Positions 8,770-17,234 of a stretch of 64,000 bases of DNA are shown here, piece by piece. Below the pieces are notes generated by a model. That model worked only from the letters and a program-made list of their open reading frames with translations, did not search any database and was not told the DNA's origin. The DNA is from Peribacillus faecalis. GTDB lineage: Bacteria > Bacillota > Bacilli > Bacillales > DSM-1321. The translations under genes were made by a program, and so were the position numbers. Position 1 is the stretch's first letter, and the number at the start of each line of letters is the position of its first letter. Location: positions 28,103-92,102 of the forward strand of contig NZ_JACXSI010000006.1 of NCBI RefSeq assembly GCF_014712675.1, given 5' to 3'.

Positions 8770-10125
8770 TTAATGCCCAGCAGTATCAAGGACAACTTGG
8801 TTAGAAGTTACTCGCTTCTCTACTGCGTAGTCTGCACGGTCATCACGAATAAAGCTCATAGCTATTGCGCCAAAAATAGCAGCAATACCAATTGCAAAAA
8901 AGTTAAACTGTGGTTGGAGATTAAAGGTTAATAGAATCCCCATATAAGTTGGAGCCACAATAGAACCGATACGTCCAAATGCCATTGTACTACCGAGTGC
9001 TGCTGCTCGAACATCGACTGAATAATACTCCGCTACGTATGCATTCGACATATTTTGTAATCCGACTGAAGCAGCTCCAATAACTGCAATTAGCCCGTAT
9101 GCGATATAAATATTTTGAGAGTAGCCAATCAGCACCAATGATATTGCCCCTACTATATAAAGTGGGATTAGAACACGTTTAAAACCAAGCAATTGAATGA
9201 AATTTCCGAATATCATTGTTCCGATAATGGCCCCAATTTGTAGTACTGCTACAAATGTAAGACTTGATTTTAAATTATAGCCTGCATTCATCATTAATGT
9301 TGGAAGCCATGTATTTAAAGAATACATTAGTATAAATGCACAGAAACAAGAGAGCCAAAACATCATCGTACTTAAACCAAGTTTATTTTTAAAAAGATCA
9401 CGAACCGATGATTTTTGTAGTTGTTCCTGCTCAACATATGTAAATTGGACATCTTTTGAAAGCGTTGGCTCAATTTTCCGAAGGACTGTGACAACACCTT
9501 TTGTGTCCTTTTGTTTCATTAAAGAATTAATCGATACTGGAAGGATACGTGCAATAAGTGGTAACAAAAGTAGTGGTAACCCTCCGATCCAGTATACTGG
9601 TTGCCAACCAAATTTCTCGAGAAATACTTGCCCACTAAATGATGCCATCATCGCGCCAACGGAATAACCGCAAAAAATAAATGAAATAATGGCAGCACGA
9701 TGTTTTGTCGGTGCATATTCTGAAATTAATGCAGCGACATTTGGCATGACACCACCAAAACCTAGCCCTGCAATAATACGACAAATAATAAAAAATATAG
9801 GTTCCGTTGCAAATCCAGATAATAATGTAAAGAAACTAAAAAAAAATATTGTAAAAATAATGATGCGCTTTTTCCCAAAACGATCTGCGTATAGCCCAAA
9901 AACTATTGCACCAACAGCTGTACCAACTGTAGTATAACTGCTTATAGACCCTGCCACGATATTCGTAATTCCCCAATCTGCTTTTAACAACGGAATTGTT
10001 GCGCCATAAATGACAACATCATAGCCATCGAACATCATGATAAAAAACATACAAACAATAAGAATATAATGAAAACTTTTTAATTTGCTTTTATTAACTA
10101 TTTCAATAGGATTCACTGTATTCAA
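8770..10125 (-). CDS. MFS transporter, aromatic acid:H+ symporter type
   Basis: A 451-residue membrane protein with 12 predicted hydrophobic segments. I start it at TTG 10125, 8 bases after GGAG, rather than the GTG three codons earlier. DGYDVVIYGATIPLL in helix 1 and GLYADRFGKKR between helices 2 and 3 are the signatures of the AAHS branch (PcaK, BenK, MhbT relatives); a second related loop GNFIQLLGFKR occurs in the C-terminal half. It would import an aromatic or similar organic acid with protons. It follows the MetE-like gene by 109 bp on the same strand, with a LysR gene before that, so the three probably form one catabolic or salvage unit. The actual substrate is unknown. Confidence 0.85.
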   Translation of the reverse strand: MNTVNPIEIVNKSKLKSFHYILIVCMFFIMMFDGYDVVIYGATIPLLKADWGITNIVAGSISSYTTVGTAVGAIVFGLYADRFGKKRIIIFTIFFFSFFTLLSGFATEPIFFIICRIIAGLGFGGVMPNVAALISEYAPTKHRAAIISFIFCGYSVGAMMASFSGQVFLEKFGWQPVYWIGGLPLLLLPLIARILPVSINSLMKQKDTKGVVTVLRKIEPTLSKDVQFTYVEQEQLQKSSVRDLFKNKLGLSTMMFWLSCFCAFILMYSLNTWLPTLMMNAGYNLKSSLTFVAVLQIGAIIGTMIFGNFIQLLGFKRVLIPLYIVGAISLVLIGYSQNIYIAYGLIAVIGAASVGLQNMSNAYVAEYYSVDVRAAALGSTMAFGRIGSIVAPTYMGILLTFNLQPQFNFFAIGIAAIFGAIAMSFIRDDRADYAVEKRVTSNQVVLDTAGH

Positions 10126-10234
10126 GATAGCCACTCCAACTCACTTTTGAGATATAAACCTCTCTCTAAAGATAGTAGCATTCAACTTAAATCTGTTAAC
10201 TTTCGTAACAAATTCCAACATTACGAAAAATGTA

Positions 10235-11338
10235 TTATCCCCAAACTTCTTCTGCAATTTCTTTAACAAAGCGCAGTTTGTTCCATTGCTGTTCTTCTGT
10301 TAAGATATTGCCTTCTTCTGTCGATGAGAAGCCACATTGAGGACTTAAGCAAAGTTGCTCTAATGGTACATACGTAGCCGCTTCTTGAATACGTGCTTTA
10401 ATTTTTTCTTTATCTTCTAATTCACCTGCTTTAGATGTTATTAATCCAAGTACGATTTTTAAATCTGTACGGTTCACATATTTTAATGGCTCAAAGCTAC
10501 CTGAACGTTCGTCATCAAATTCTAAAAACAGGCCGTCAACATTTAAACCACCAAAAATAACTTTTGAAGCATAATCATACCCACCGCTTGTAAAATAATT
10601 CGATTTATAATTACCACGGCAAATATGCATTGTCACCGTTAAATCTTCTGGTTTATTTGCAATTGTTTCATTAATCATCTGCTGCATAAGCTTTAATTCC
10701 TCAGCTGGATCTAACCCTTTGGCACGTAATTTCTCGTGACCTTCTGCTGAAAATAAATCTGCCCACGCCGTATCATCTAATTGCAGGTAACGACAGCCTG
10801 CATCATAAAATGCTTGAATTGCTTTTTGATAAGCTGCAATGATATCTTGCTTAAACTCTTCTTTATCCTGGTACACCTTATCATTCATATCCACGCGGCG
10901 AATCAACATATTTGGACTTGGAATCGTTTGTTTAACAACAGACCCTCCTGCATGCTGTTTTAAAAATTCAAAATGCTGTACGAATGGGTGAGTAGTAAAA
11001 CCAACTTTTCCAACTATGCGAACACCTTCTTTACGCGTCTCCATTTTATGGAAGTCTAATCCTTTATCTTTTTCATAATATTCCACACCATCAAAGCCGC
11101 CTAAAAAATCAAAATGCCACCAGCTTCTACGAAATTCGCCGTCAGTTATAGCTAATACGCCATTTTCTTTTTGCTTTTCAATAAGGCGAATAATCTCATT
11201 ATTTTCAACATTTATTAATTGTTCTTGAGTAATAGCCTCAGCTTTATATTGTTCGCGTGCCTCAATCAAATTAGAAGAACGTAATAAGCTCCCTACTTGA
11301 TCATATCGAAATGGTAAAGTAATTGTTTTTACTGTCAT
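10235..11338 (-). CDS. MetE C-terminal-like (YxjG/YxjH-type) methyltransferase
   Basis: A 367-residue protein of the cobalamin-independent methionine synthase family, C-terminal half only, like B. subtilis YxjG/YxjH. Zinc-binding residues of the family are visible: His-x-Cys in TMHICRGNYKS, Glu in LFLEFDDERSG, and Cys in LSPQCGFSS. The TIM-barrel opening FRYDQVGSLLRS and DGEFRRSWWHFDF are also characteristic. Such stand-alone proteins transfer methyl groups to homocysteine or another thiol from donors that are often not methyltetrahydrofolate. The ATG at 11338 follows an AGAGGGGG site. It lies between a LysR gene and an MFS carrier, suggesting use of an imported methylated compound rather than core methionine synthesis; this is inference. 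No SAM or T-box leader is visible. Confidence 0.85.
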   Translation of the reverse strand: MTVKTITLPFRYDQVGSLLRSSNLIEAREQYKAEAITQEQLINVENNEIIRLIEKQKENGVLAITDGEFRRSWWHFDFLGGFDGVEYYEKDKGLDFHKMETRKEGVRIVGKVGFTTHPFVQHFEFLKQHAGGSVVKQTIPSPNMLIRRVDMNDKVYQDKEEFKQDIIAAYQKAIQAFYDAGCRYLQLDDTAWADLFSAEGHEKLRAKGLDPAEELKLMQQMINETIANKPEDLTVTMHICRGNYKSNYFTSGGYDYASKVIFGGLNVDGLFLEFDDERSGSFEPLKYVNRTDLKIVLGLITSKAGELEDKEKIKARIQEAATYVPLEQLCLSPQCGFSSTEEGNILTEEQQWNKLRFVKEIAEEVWG

Positions 11339-11424
11339 AATATGTATCCCCCTCTATTAATAGTGTAAAGAGAGTGTATCATGACAATTCCGCTATCATA
11401 TAACACTTAAAATGTATCTCTAGC

Positions 11425-11441
11425 TATAGGTAAAAACTATA
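11425..11441. promoter_or_regulatory. Candidate LysR-type operator
   Basis: TATAGGTAAAAACTATA is a perfect palindrome with a 7-base centre, in the T-N11-A style of LysR boxes. It overlaps the stop codon of the LysR gene and lies about 87 bp before the start of the MetE-like gene. Confidence 0.5.
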
Positions 11442-12357
11442 CCTTACTTCGTTCCTCCTCAATGGAGGCCTTCAGATACTCAATATAGATATTTGCTAAA
11501 GGGCTATTTTTCACATTTTTATGCGTTATGTATCCAACCGTAATTCGTTCGTCAACTAGTAAAGGAATAGCTACAATATCCTTACTATTTAATTTATGAC
11601 TAATTACACCCGTAGAAATCGTATAGCCATTTAATCCGATTAATAGATTAAACAACGTAGCGCGATCGCTTACAGTAATATTTTTAGGTCTTGAAATCGT
11701 ACTTAAAATTTCTTCAGAAAAGTAAAAAGAATTATAGTCGCCTTGCTCAAAAGATAAGTACGGATATGGCATTAAATCTGATAGTGTAACAAAATCCTGC
11801 TTGGCAAGCGGGTTTTGCGCGCTAATAAATACATGTGGATTCGCTTCGAAAAGCTGGTGAAAAATTAGGTTTCCCTCTTCAAGAAACTTATAAATTACTT
11901 TTTTATTAAAATCGTTAACATATAAAATCCCTATCTCACTGCGTAAGTTTTTTACATCAGCAATAATTTCATACGTTTTTGTTTCTTTTAATGTAAATTC
12001 AAATTCCTCCTGATTGTATTCTTTTAATAAACGGACAAATGCACTCACTGCAAAAGCGTAATGCTGTGCAGATACCGAGAAATGCTGCTGTAATGGTTGC
12101 GTATTGGAATAGCGATTTTCTAAAAGTGAAACCTGTTCTACTACTTGTCGAGCATAGCCTAAAAACTCTGATCCTTCAGTTGTCAAAATGATTCCTTTAT
12201 TCGTTCTTAAAAATATAACAATACCAAGTTCATTTTCTAACTCTTTTATTGCATTTGATAAGCTAGGCTGACTAATAAATAGATTTTGCGCAGCCTTACT
12301 AATGGAACGACTTCTTGAAACTTCAATTACGTATTTTAACTGTTGCAACGTGATCAT
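11437..12357 (-). CDS. LysR-family transcriptional regulator
   Basis: A 306-residue regulator. The N-terminal winged helix-turn-helix is clear (MITLQQLKYVIEVSRSRSIS, then KAAQNLFISQPSLSNAIKEL), followed by the usual linker helix and a periplasmic-binding-like effector domain from about residue 90. The ATG at 12357 has an AGAGG site upstream. It is transcribed in the same direction as the MetE-like and MFS genes rather than divergently, with only 98 bp between it and the next start, so it may act on the palindrome at 11425-11441 that overlaps its own end. Effector unknown. Confidence 0.88.
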   Translation of the reverse strand: MITLQQLKYVIEVSRSRSISKAAQNLFISQPSLSNAIKELENELGIVIFLRTNKGIILTTEGSEFLGYARQVVEQVSLLENRYSNTQPLQQHFSVSAQHYAFAVSAFVRLLKEYNQEEFEFTLKETKTYEIIADVKNLRSEIGILYVNDFNKKVIYKFLEEGNLIFHQLFEANPHVFISAQNPLAKQDFVTLSDLMPYPYLSFEQGDYNSFYFSEEILSTISRPKNITVSDRATLFNLLIGLNGYTISTGVISHKLNSKDIVAIPLLVDERITVGYITHKNVKNSPLANIYIEYLKASIEEERSKV

Positions 12358-12603
12358 TTAATGCCTCTTTCTATAAATGTTTTATTAATATAAATGAAAT
12401 GCAAATTTGAACTAAATAATTAAATTAGGTCTAAATAGATTTAAGACGGCGTATCCGAATATGAAGTTAATCCATCTATGTCAAAAATACAGTGCGTCTC
12501 TATAAAAAAACAGATAAGTATTAGAATTGAAGAGATAATATCTGTAATTTCTAAATTATTCTAATATTATAATATTACGGGAATTAAGTAAATAGAAGTG
12601 CAG

Positions 12604-12773
12604 GATAAAGGAGCCTAATTAGGCTTAAAAGAGAATTCGGTGTGATCCCCAAGCTGTTTCCACAACTGTATGTGCTGATGAAATAAGATAACACCACTGT
12701 CAAAGGGAGAAAAACTCTGTAGATGGGAAGGTTCCTAAAGTAAAGAGAAGCACGAGTCCGACCTACCTTTATC
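12604..12773 (+). promoter_or_regulatory. Second cobalamin riboswitch, no gene behind it
   Basis: Plus-strand segment with P1 arms GATAAAGG (12604-12611) and CCTTTATC (12766-12773), the CGGTG-AATCC-like core (TTCGGTGTGATCCCC), AGCTGTTTCCACAACTGTATGTGCTGATGAAA split over the family's conserved positions, CACCACTGT, GATGGGAAGG and GAAGCACGAGTC before the P1 3' arm. The B12 box (GAGTCCGACCTACC) departs from the consensus and looks shortened. A TATAAT at 12568-12573 is a plausible -10. No coding region follows on this strand before the minus-strand genes at 13.1 kb, and I see no convincing terminator platform, so it is an orphan: a relic or a free-standing RNA. Confidence 0.8.
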
Positions 12774-12966
12774 TAATCGTATTGCCCCTCATCGGAATAA
12801 AGAGAAAATACGGCAAATAGGTTCAGATTACTCAAATGCCTTTTGCTATTTTTCGCTATTTCCCTTTGAGAGAGAGATAGCGGAATCTACTGTACGATTG
12901 TTATAGTATTCAATCGTGCGAGTGGGAATGAAGTTTCTCATGGACATAGCTTCGTTAGCCAAGATA

Positions 12967-13008
12967 CAAAAAAGCCCCAACCCCTTGCAGCACAAGAGAT
13001 TGGAGCTT
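12967..13008 (-). terminator. Strong intrinsic terminator (minus strand)
   Basis: A 16-bp stem (AAGCTCCAATCTCTTG with CAAGGGGTTGGGGCTT, with G-U pairs that only work on the minus strand), a 5-base loop and a run of T. It directly follows the tRNA-like fragment and would end leftward transcription from the lipoprotein pseudogene. Confidence 0.8.
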
Positions 13009-13019
13009 CTAAAAAGAGA

Positions 13020-13067
13020 TGATTCCGACTAGATTCGAACCAGCGACCTCTACCCTGTCAAGGTAGC
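13020..13067 (-). pseudogene. tRNA-Val(GAC)-like 3' half
   Basis: On the minus strand: anticodon arm GCTACC-TTGACAG-GGTAG with anticodon GAC, variable bases AGGTC, T-arm GCTGG-TTCGAAT-CTAGT and acceptor strand CGGAATCA. The 5' third of a tRNA (D-arm with GG) is missing; the upstream bases GATGATTCT do pair with the 3' acceptor strand, giving a tRNA-like fold, but no CCA is encoded. A terminator follows, as after a real tRNA gene. Best read as a remnant, possibly an attachment-site duplicate of an integrative element. Confidence 0.5.
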
Positions 13068-13117
13068 CTCTTTTCAAAGCATTTTGCATCCATAGAATCA
13101 TCTTTTTGTTATTTAGA

Positions 13118-14122
13118 TTAACCTTGAGACCCACCTTCAAATGATCCAGAAACCTCATTAACCATCGAATCATACTGACTCGATAAACTAGCCGGATACT
13201 CAATAATTAAAGTTGAAATAATACCATCTTGCGCAATTCCTTTACGAAAGACAATAGTGTCACCCTCAAAATATGAAATTACATAGGAATTCCCGTTTAC
13301 GGTCTGATGAGAAGCTGAGTCACCGATGGCTTCTAATTCTCTTTGATAATACGTTTCAATTGTCTCATTATCTTCAAGTACGTTCATATGACCTGCGTAG
13401 ACTGTAATCGTACAAGTACCGTCTGTATAAGTTGTACCGTCCCCATTGGTTGGCTCTACCCCGCCTGAAAAAGTGGAAGGATACTTAACAGAGAAGCCAA
13501 ACCGAGCGTTTGAGTAGGTGTTGTATGTATATTGAGTTTCTTTGATATCGACTGTCGGTTCGTCTTGTCCGGCTTTAGCTGCTGCTTCTTTTTTTCCCTT
13601 GCCTTCCTTAATTAAATCGGATAAGGATGCCAACTGATCTTCAAATGCGGATTCTCCATCTAAAAGGTTCTGTAATGTAGTGAGTTTCATCTCTGCTTGG
13701 TCGTATTCTCCCTCGCCAATTAATTAGCGAATGTTATCAATTTCTACTTGATAGGCTTGTTCTTTTTGGATTTCCTCATCAAGTTTGTTTGCTTTTTCTT
13801 TGACAACATCTAATGGTCCATCTATCTCATTAATTTTCTCTATGTATGTTAGAGCTTCATCATAATTACCATTTTCCATCGCTGTCTTTGTATCTAGTAA
13901 AAGTTTTGCCTGAGTGAGGTAAGGAGCTGCTTCATCATTTTCTTTCTTCTCTCCAGCCGCTTTTTCAAAAGATGATACGGCATCTACATATTGTTCATTT
14001 TCTATGGCAGTCATCCCATTTTCAATCACTGTCTCGTAAGCTTTGTCATCCGAAGAACTGCACCCAGAAATAATGAAAAGCATTCCAAAGAGCATTACAC
14101 TTGTAAGAAGTTTAAATCTCAT
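13118..14122 (-). pseudogene. Lipoprotein gene interrupted by an in-frame stop
   Basis: The first part (14122 to 13724, 132 residues) has a lipoprotein signal with lipobox IISGCSS and a helical, TPR-like region rich in Asn-Glu-Gln. It ends at TAA after EIDNIR. Eleven codons later, in the same frame, the text resumes as LIGEGEYDQAE and continues to 13118 (MKLTTLQNLLDGESAF onward), including a beta-rich domain with RFGFSVKYPSTF. A single change from GAA to TAA would explain the break, so the ancestral product was a lipoprotein of about 334 residues. The second half could be re-initiated at ATG 13690, where GAGGGAG lies 15 bases upstream, too far for a good start. Function unknown; it sits in the accessory region. 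Confidence 0.75.
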
Positions 14123-14365
14123 AAGTTACAAATCCTCTCCGTATGTAGTTATGTAATCCAGTATACGATTCCACTTCTAAATTCCTACCAAACCAAGTTT
14201 ATATGGAGAGCCAATTCTATAAATTAAGATGAGCTATCTTTAATGCAAACAATATAAAATTATTTATATATTCCTCGCTTCACTTATTCAAATTCAATAG
14301 CTTTTTAATCGTTGTTTAAAATTTTTAATTTCCGCTATAAAAGGGGTTCAAATAAGTCATACTAT

Positions 14366-14394
14366 TTTAAATACAAGGTGTATAGTTGTATAAT
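14366..14394 (+). promoter_or_regulatory. Promoter of the unknown gene at 14444
   Basis: TATAAT at 14389-14394 with TTTAAA 17 bp upstream, about 50 bp before the start codon. Confidence 0.5.
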
Positions 14395-14443
14395 AAAAAG
14401 AACGAATGTTCTTGTCTAATCCTAATACTTTGGAGGAATATCA

Positions 14444-14947
14444 ATGTTAACTAACAAAGACTATAAAGAAATGGTCGAGCAAAAATTCCGCAAACCCTTA
14501 AAGGATATTATGTATGAGATTTGTATAGAAAGAGGCTTAGAAAAATGGGAGGGAGCTAAAGAATTAGGAGTTCCAGAAAATACTTTTGTTAGATGGAGAA
14601 CGGATTACCGCTATGGTCCTCTTCAATATAGTGCTGATATGGCAGAAAAATCAAGAATTAAAACAATTAATAAATATAAACAAGAACTTGAAAATATCAA
14701 TTTAAATAGAGAATTGGTCTTCCAAAACGAAGTCTCATTGAGAGGTTTTAAAGAATTAGCTGAACGTATGCTAGAACTAAAGAAGATGGAACGTACAGAA
14801 ACTGACGACAGTATGTCTGATTATTATGGATTACATGGATTAATGAACGTAGCCATTTGGGAATCAATTATTAAATACATAGAGCAATATGAAAGTGGAG
14901 GTCTACAAAAACAATTTGAAAGGGAATTAAAATACGTGAAGCAATGA
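14444..14947 (+). CDS. Unknown protein with HTH-like N-terminal region
   Basis: A 167-residue, highly charged protein that I do not recognise. ATG at 14444 has GGAGG 8 bases before it. The first 65 residues resemble a helix-turn-helix used in phage-type regulators (KPLKDIMYEICIERG, then GAKELGVPENTFVRWRTDY, where recognition-helix-like NTFVRW stands out). The rest is alpha-helical, with a coiled-coil-like stretch (about 70-115) and no membrane segment. It stands alone on the plus strand between two damaged genes and has its own promoter and terminator. A DNA-binding or adaptor role would be a guess. Confidence 0.65.
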   Translation: MLTNKDYKEMVEQKFRKPLKDIMYEICIERGLEKWEGAKELGVPENTFVRWRTDYRYGPLQYSADMAEKSRIKTINKYKQELENINLNRELVFQNEVSLRGFKELAERMLELKKMERTETDDSMSDYYGLHGLMNVAIWESIIKYIEQYESGGLQKQFERELKYVKQ

Positions 14948-14990
14948 AATAAAACAGGGCTGCTTAATAAGTAAAGGGTTCCGATTTGAG

Positions 14991-15023
14991 AGTCATTTCT
15001 AAAAAAAATGCTTAGAAATGACT
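14991..15023 (+). terminator. Hairpin after the gene at 14444
   Basis: Perfect 12-bp inverted repeat AGTCATTTCTAA / TTAGAAATGACT, nine-base A-rich loop, with TTTT five bases later. Confidence 0.5.
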
Positions 15024-15055
15024 GTCCTTTTGACATCGCAAATGGCAAATAAAAC

Positions 15056-15092
15056 AAAGAAAACTCGCTCCAAAAATGGCGAGTTTTCTTTT
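15056..15092. terminator. Bidirectional intrinsic terminator
   Basis: Perfect 13-bp stem AAAGAAAACTCGC / GCGAGTTTTCTTT with a 10-base loop; T-rich on the plus strand. It separates the plus-strand unknown gene from the leftward genes. Confidence 0.75.
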
Positions 15093-15149
15093 GTTGTAAA
15101 TACTTGTTATTGAACTAAAACCCCCCGTTCAATGATTGTCTTTTATCAA

Positions 15150-15616
15150 TCACATCATTCCCCCCTTTTGTAATACTAGTATCTTATTGTCGTGGTAGCC
15201 ATATTTCCACTTACCTGGGGATTCAGGAGAAATCACTTGTTCAAAATATTGTGTTGGGATATTAATGGAGTGTATCTTCCAAGTTGCGCCATATTTTTTG
15301 GGAATAAAAGAATTACCGATTGGATGGATGGCTATTTGCTGATTCTTTTGATTGACTAAAAAACACAATTTAGAATCGTGTACCCAATTAAGCTTTGTTC
15401 TACTGATTTCGGTGTCTTGATTGTCTCATCGCCAGTATATATCATGTCTAACCATTCGACTGTCTTTAAGTCACTTCTTTTTGGCTTCTTCTTTCTATTA
15501 AAATATATGTGTTGAATCTGCATGATTACCAATGGCATACAATTAAAAACATGATGAAGTAAGAGCATCAAATGATTTGCTGAGTTTTCATGTCTAGCAA
15601 TAAAAGCTATATCCAC
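15150..15616 (-). pseudogene. Frameshifted gene of unknown function
   Basis: The frame from ATG 15616 reads 86 residues (HENSANHLMLLLHHVFN, then RSDLKTVEWLDMIYTGDE) and stops at 15356. Another frame continues it: just before the overlap it reads DNQDTEISRTKLNWVHDSKL and runs on through NQQIAIHPIGNSFIP and GATWKIHSINIP to 15150, with no credible start of its own. This suggests one gene of about 155 residues with a frameshift around 15420-15435. The alternative is two small overlapping genes. I do not recognise the family. Confidence 0.5.
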
Positions 15617-15652
15617 TTGAATTAAAGGATATAGCTTTTATCATAGTCATGA

Positions 15653-16777
15653 TTATAAATTTTTCTCATTTCTAATGTTATCTTCATACATTGCTTTCAT
15701 CATTTCAGCAATTTGTTCATTATCGTAACATTTACCTTGATACTCTGCTGCAGCTACCCTTGCCATTACTTCTATATAAGAAAAAGCTAAGGCAGTCGTT
15801 AATATTGACGCAGTAGAACCACTAATTACTCCCCCTGCAACAGTACCGACTCCCGGAATTAGTTTAAGTAAATTTGAAACGATATATCTTCCCAAGAATG
15901 TAGCTCCCCCACTGCCCCCAATTGAAGCCACAATTCCACTTAGTAACGCTTTGTCTAAAGAAACCCCAAATATTGCTGTTATGTGAGCTAACATTCCTAC
16001 TTGCATAGGTACTAATATTGCAGCGTCTGAAAATGGAATCGGGGTAAAACCAGCCCCAAAACTACCAGCAATATAACTAGTTGACCAAATCCTTGCCTCT
16101 TTTACTTTTCCTTCAATATCAACTTTCTGAGCATTATTAAAAGACTTTTTTACTCCTTCGGGTAAAATCTCATATGTTTTTCCAACTAACTCTTTTAGCC
16201 CATATGAAGGAATAGATATATCTTTAGTTATTTTGAATGGCTCAGCTAACACTGTTTGAACTGCCTTTAAATTAAGATTCAATTCTTCAATGACTTTCTT
16301 AAATTCAAAAGCTCCTTCACCATAACTTTGTGTCAAAACAAGAATTACTGGTACCTTTGTTGCAAGTGTATTAATTAATTCTATTTCTATTTCTTCAATT
16401 CGGTTTGAATTTGAATTTATACAATACCATATTGCATGTATATATTCTTTTTCATCTTGATTTAGATATAGTTCATCTATTTTACTATTAATTTCATTAA
16501 TAATTTCTTCTTGAACTTCACCTTTCAACTCTAAGCCTTTAGTATCATATATGCATAGGGGTATTCCACTTTTTGTAATCTTTCTCAAGCGTTTAGTTAC
16601 TGGTTGTCCAATACCGGTTTCTGCTAGATTTTCTCTAAAAACATTATTTATTAAAGTACTTTTTCCTATACCTGTTTTGCCAATAATCATAATATTAACT
16701 GGCATTAACTTATTAATTTCTTCCCTAGTTTTATTAAAAATATCGTCAATAATATCAGAAGCCGTTTGAGTAGCCAT
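15653..16777 (-). CDS. Small GTPase with C-terminal DUF697-like membrane region
   Basis: A 374-residue protein. The N-terminal GTPase domain has a P-loop GKTGIGKST (about residues 33-41), switch II DTKGLE, and a base-specificity-type LTQS segment; it resembles Era/MnmE-like 'YcjX/DUF697' GTPases. From about residue 235 there is a Gly/Ala-rich hydrophobic region (AGSFGAGFTPIPFSDAAILVP, broken by GVSLDKALLSG and GGVISGSTAS) typical of the DUF697 domain. The ATG at 16777 follows TTTGAGGTG. It stands alone in the accessory region between tRNA-like fragments. Relatives are scattered in mobile and defence-type islands; a defence role here is only a possibility. Confidence 0.8.
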   Translation of the reverse strand: MATQTASDIIDDIFNKTREEINKLMPVNIMIIGKTGIGKSTLINNVFRENLAETGIGQPVTKRLRKITKSGIPLCIYDTKGLELKGEVQEEIINEINSKIDELYLNQDEKEYIHAIWYCINSNSNRIEEIEIELINTLATKVPVILVLTQSYGEGAFEFKKVIEELNLNLKAVQTVLAEPFKITKDISIPSYGLKELVGKTYEILPEGVKKSFNNAQKVDIEGKVKEARIWSTSYIAGSFGAGFTPIPFSDAAILVPMQVGMLAHITAIFGVSLDKALLSGIVASIGGSGGATFLGRYIVSNLLKLIPGVGTVAGGVISGSTASILTTALAFSYIEVMARVAAAEYQGKCYDNEQIAEMMKAMYEDNIRNEKNL

Positions 16778-16984
16778 AATAACACCTCAAATATTTATAA
16801 TAATACTCCACTTCTTTAGTTATACCCAGTTGGTATAATACAGTAACCACAACCATAACATAATTTAGCAAACAAACAGATTAACATAAATTTTACTAAT
16901 CTTACTCCTTAACAACACTTTTTCTGTGTAAAATTTGTGTAAAACGATACCAAATCCTATCGTTTTCTATCTTGTACTCTAAAA

Positions 16985-17028
16985 ACAAAAAAGCCCACAA
17001 ACGCTGATTTAACAATATTTGTGAGCTT
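16985..17028 (-). terminator. Intrinsic terminator (minus strand)
   Basis: Stem AAGCTCACAAA / TTTGTGGGCTT with a 16-base loop, followed by six T on the minus strand. It follows the tRNA-like segment at 17065-17089, the same arrangement as at 12967-13067. The rest of 16778-17234 holds no gene I can support. Confidence 0.7.
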
Positions 17029-17064
17029 TCTCTAGCGATTAATCTTGGCATGAATTAATCAAAT

Positions 17065-17089
17065 GATACCGGTGTTCGGGGTCGAACCA
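17065..17089 (-). other. tRNA 3'-end-like remnant
   Basis: On the minus strand TGGTTCGACCCCGAACACC followed by GGTATC resembles a tRNA T-arm and acceptor end. No 5' tRNA half is found. It is not closely related to the tRNA-Val-like fragments. Confidence 0.35.
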
Positions 17090-17234
17090 TTAAGTTCAGT
17101 TATACTCTTATCACCATTCATTAAAGATTGGTTCAGCAATGTAATCTACCTAAAAGCTCTTCAATAATTTATATATATATCACCTTATATCCCAAAACAT
17201 AAAAAAGGCTTGGAGTCACCTCCAAACCTTTCAA

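Noticed and set aside
12571-12773. Riboswitch as control of the MetE-like gene
   Set aside because: The riboswitch is on the plus strand, while the MetE-like gene is on the minus strand to its left, so it cannot be its leader.
12928-13031. Short plus-strand reading frame after the orphan riboswitch (ATG, 33 codons)
   Set aside because: It overlaps the minus-strand terminator and tRNA-like piece, shows no family features and looks like chance.
13020-13110. Complete tRNA-Val gene
   Set aside because: The 3' half fits but there is no D-arm with the expected GG and the 5' acceptor sequence is only loosely complementary.
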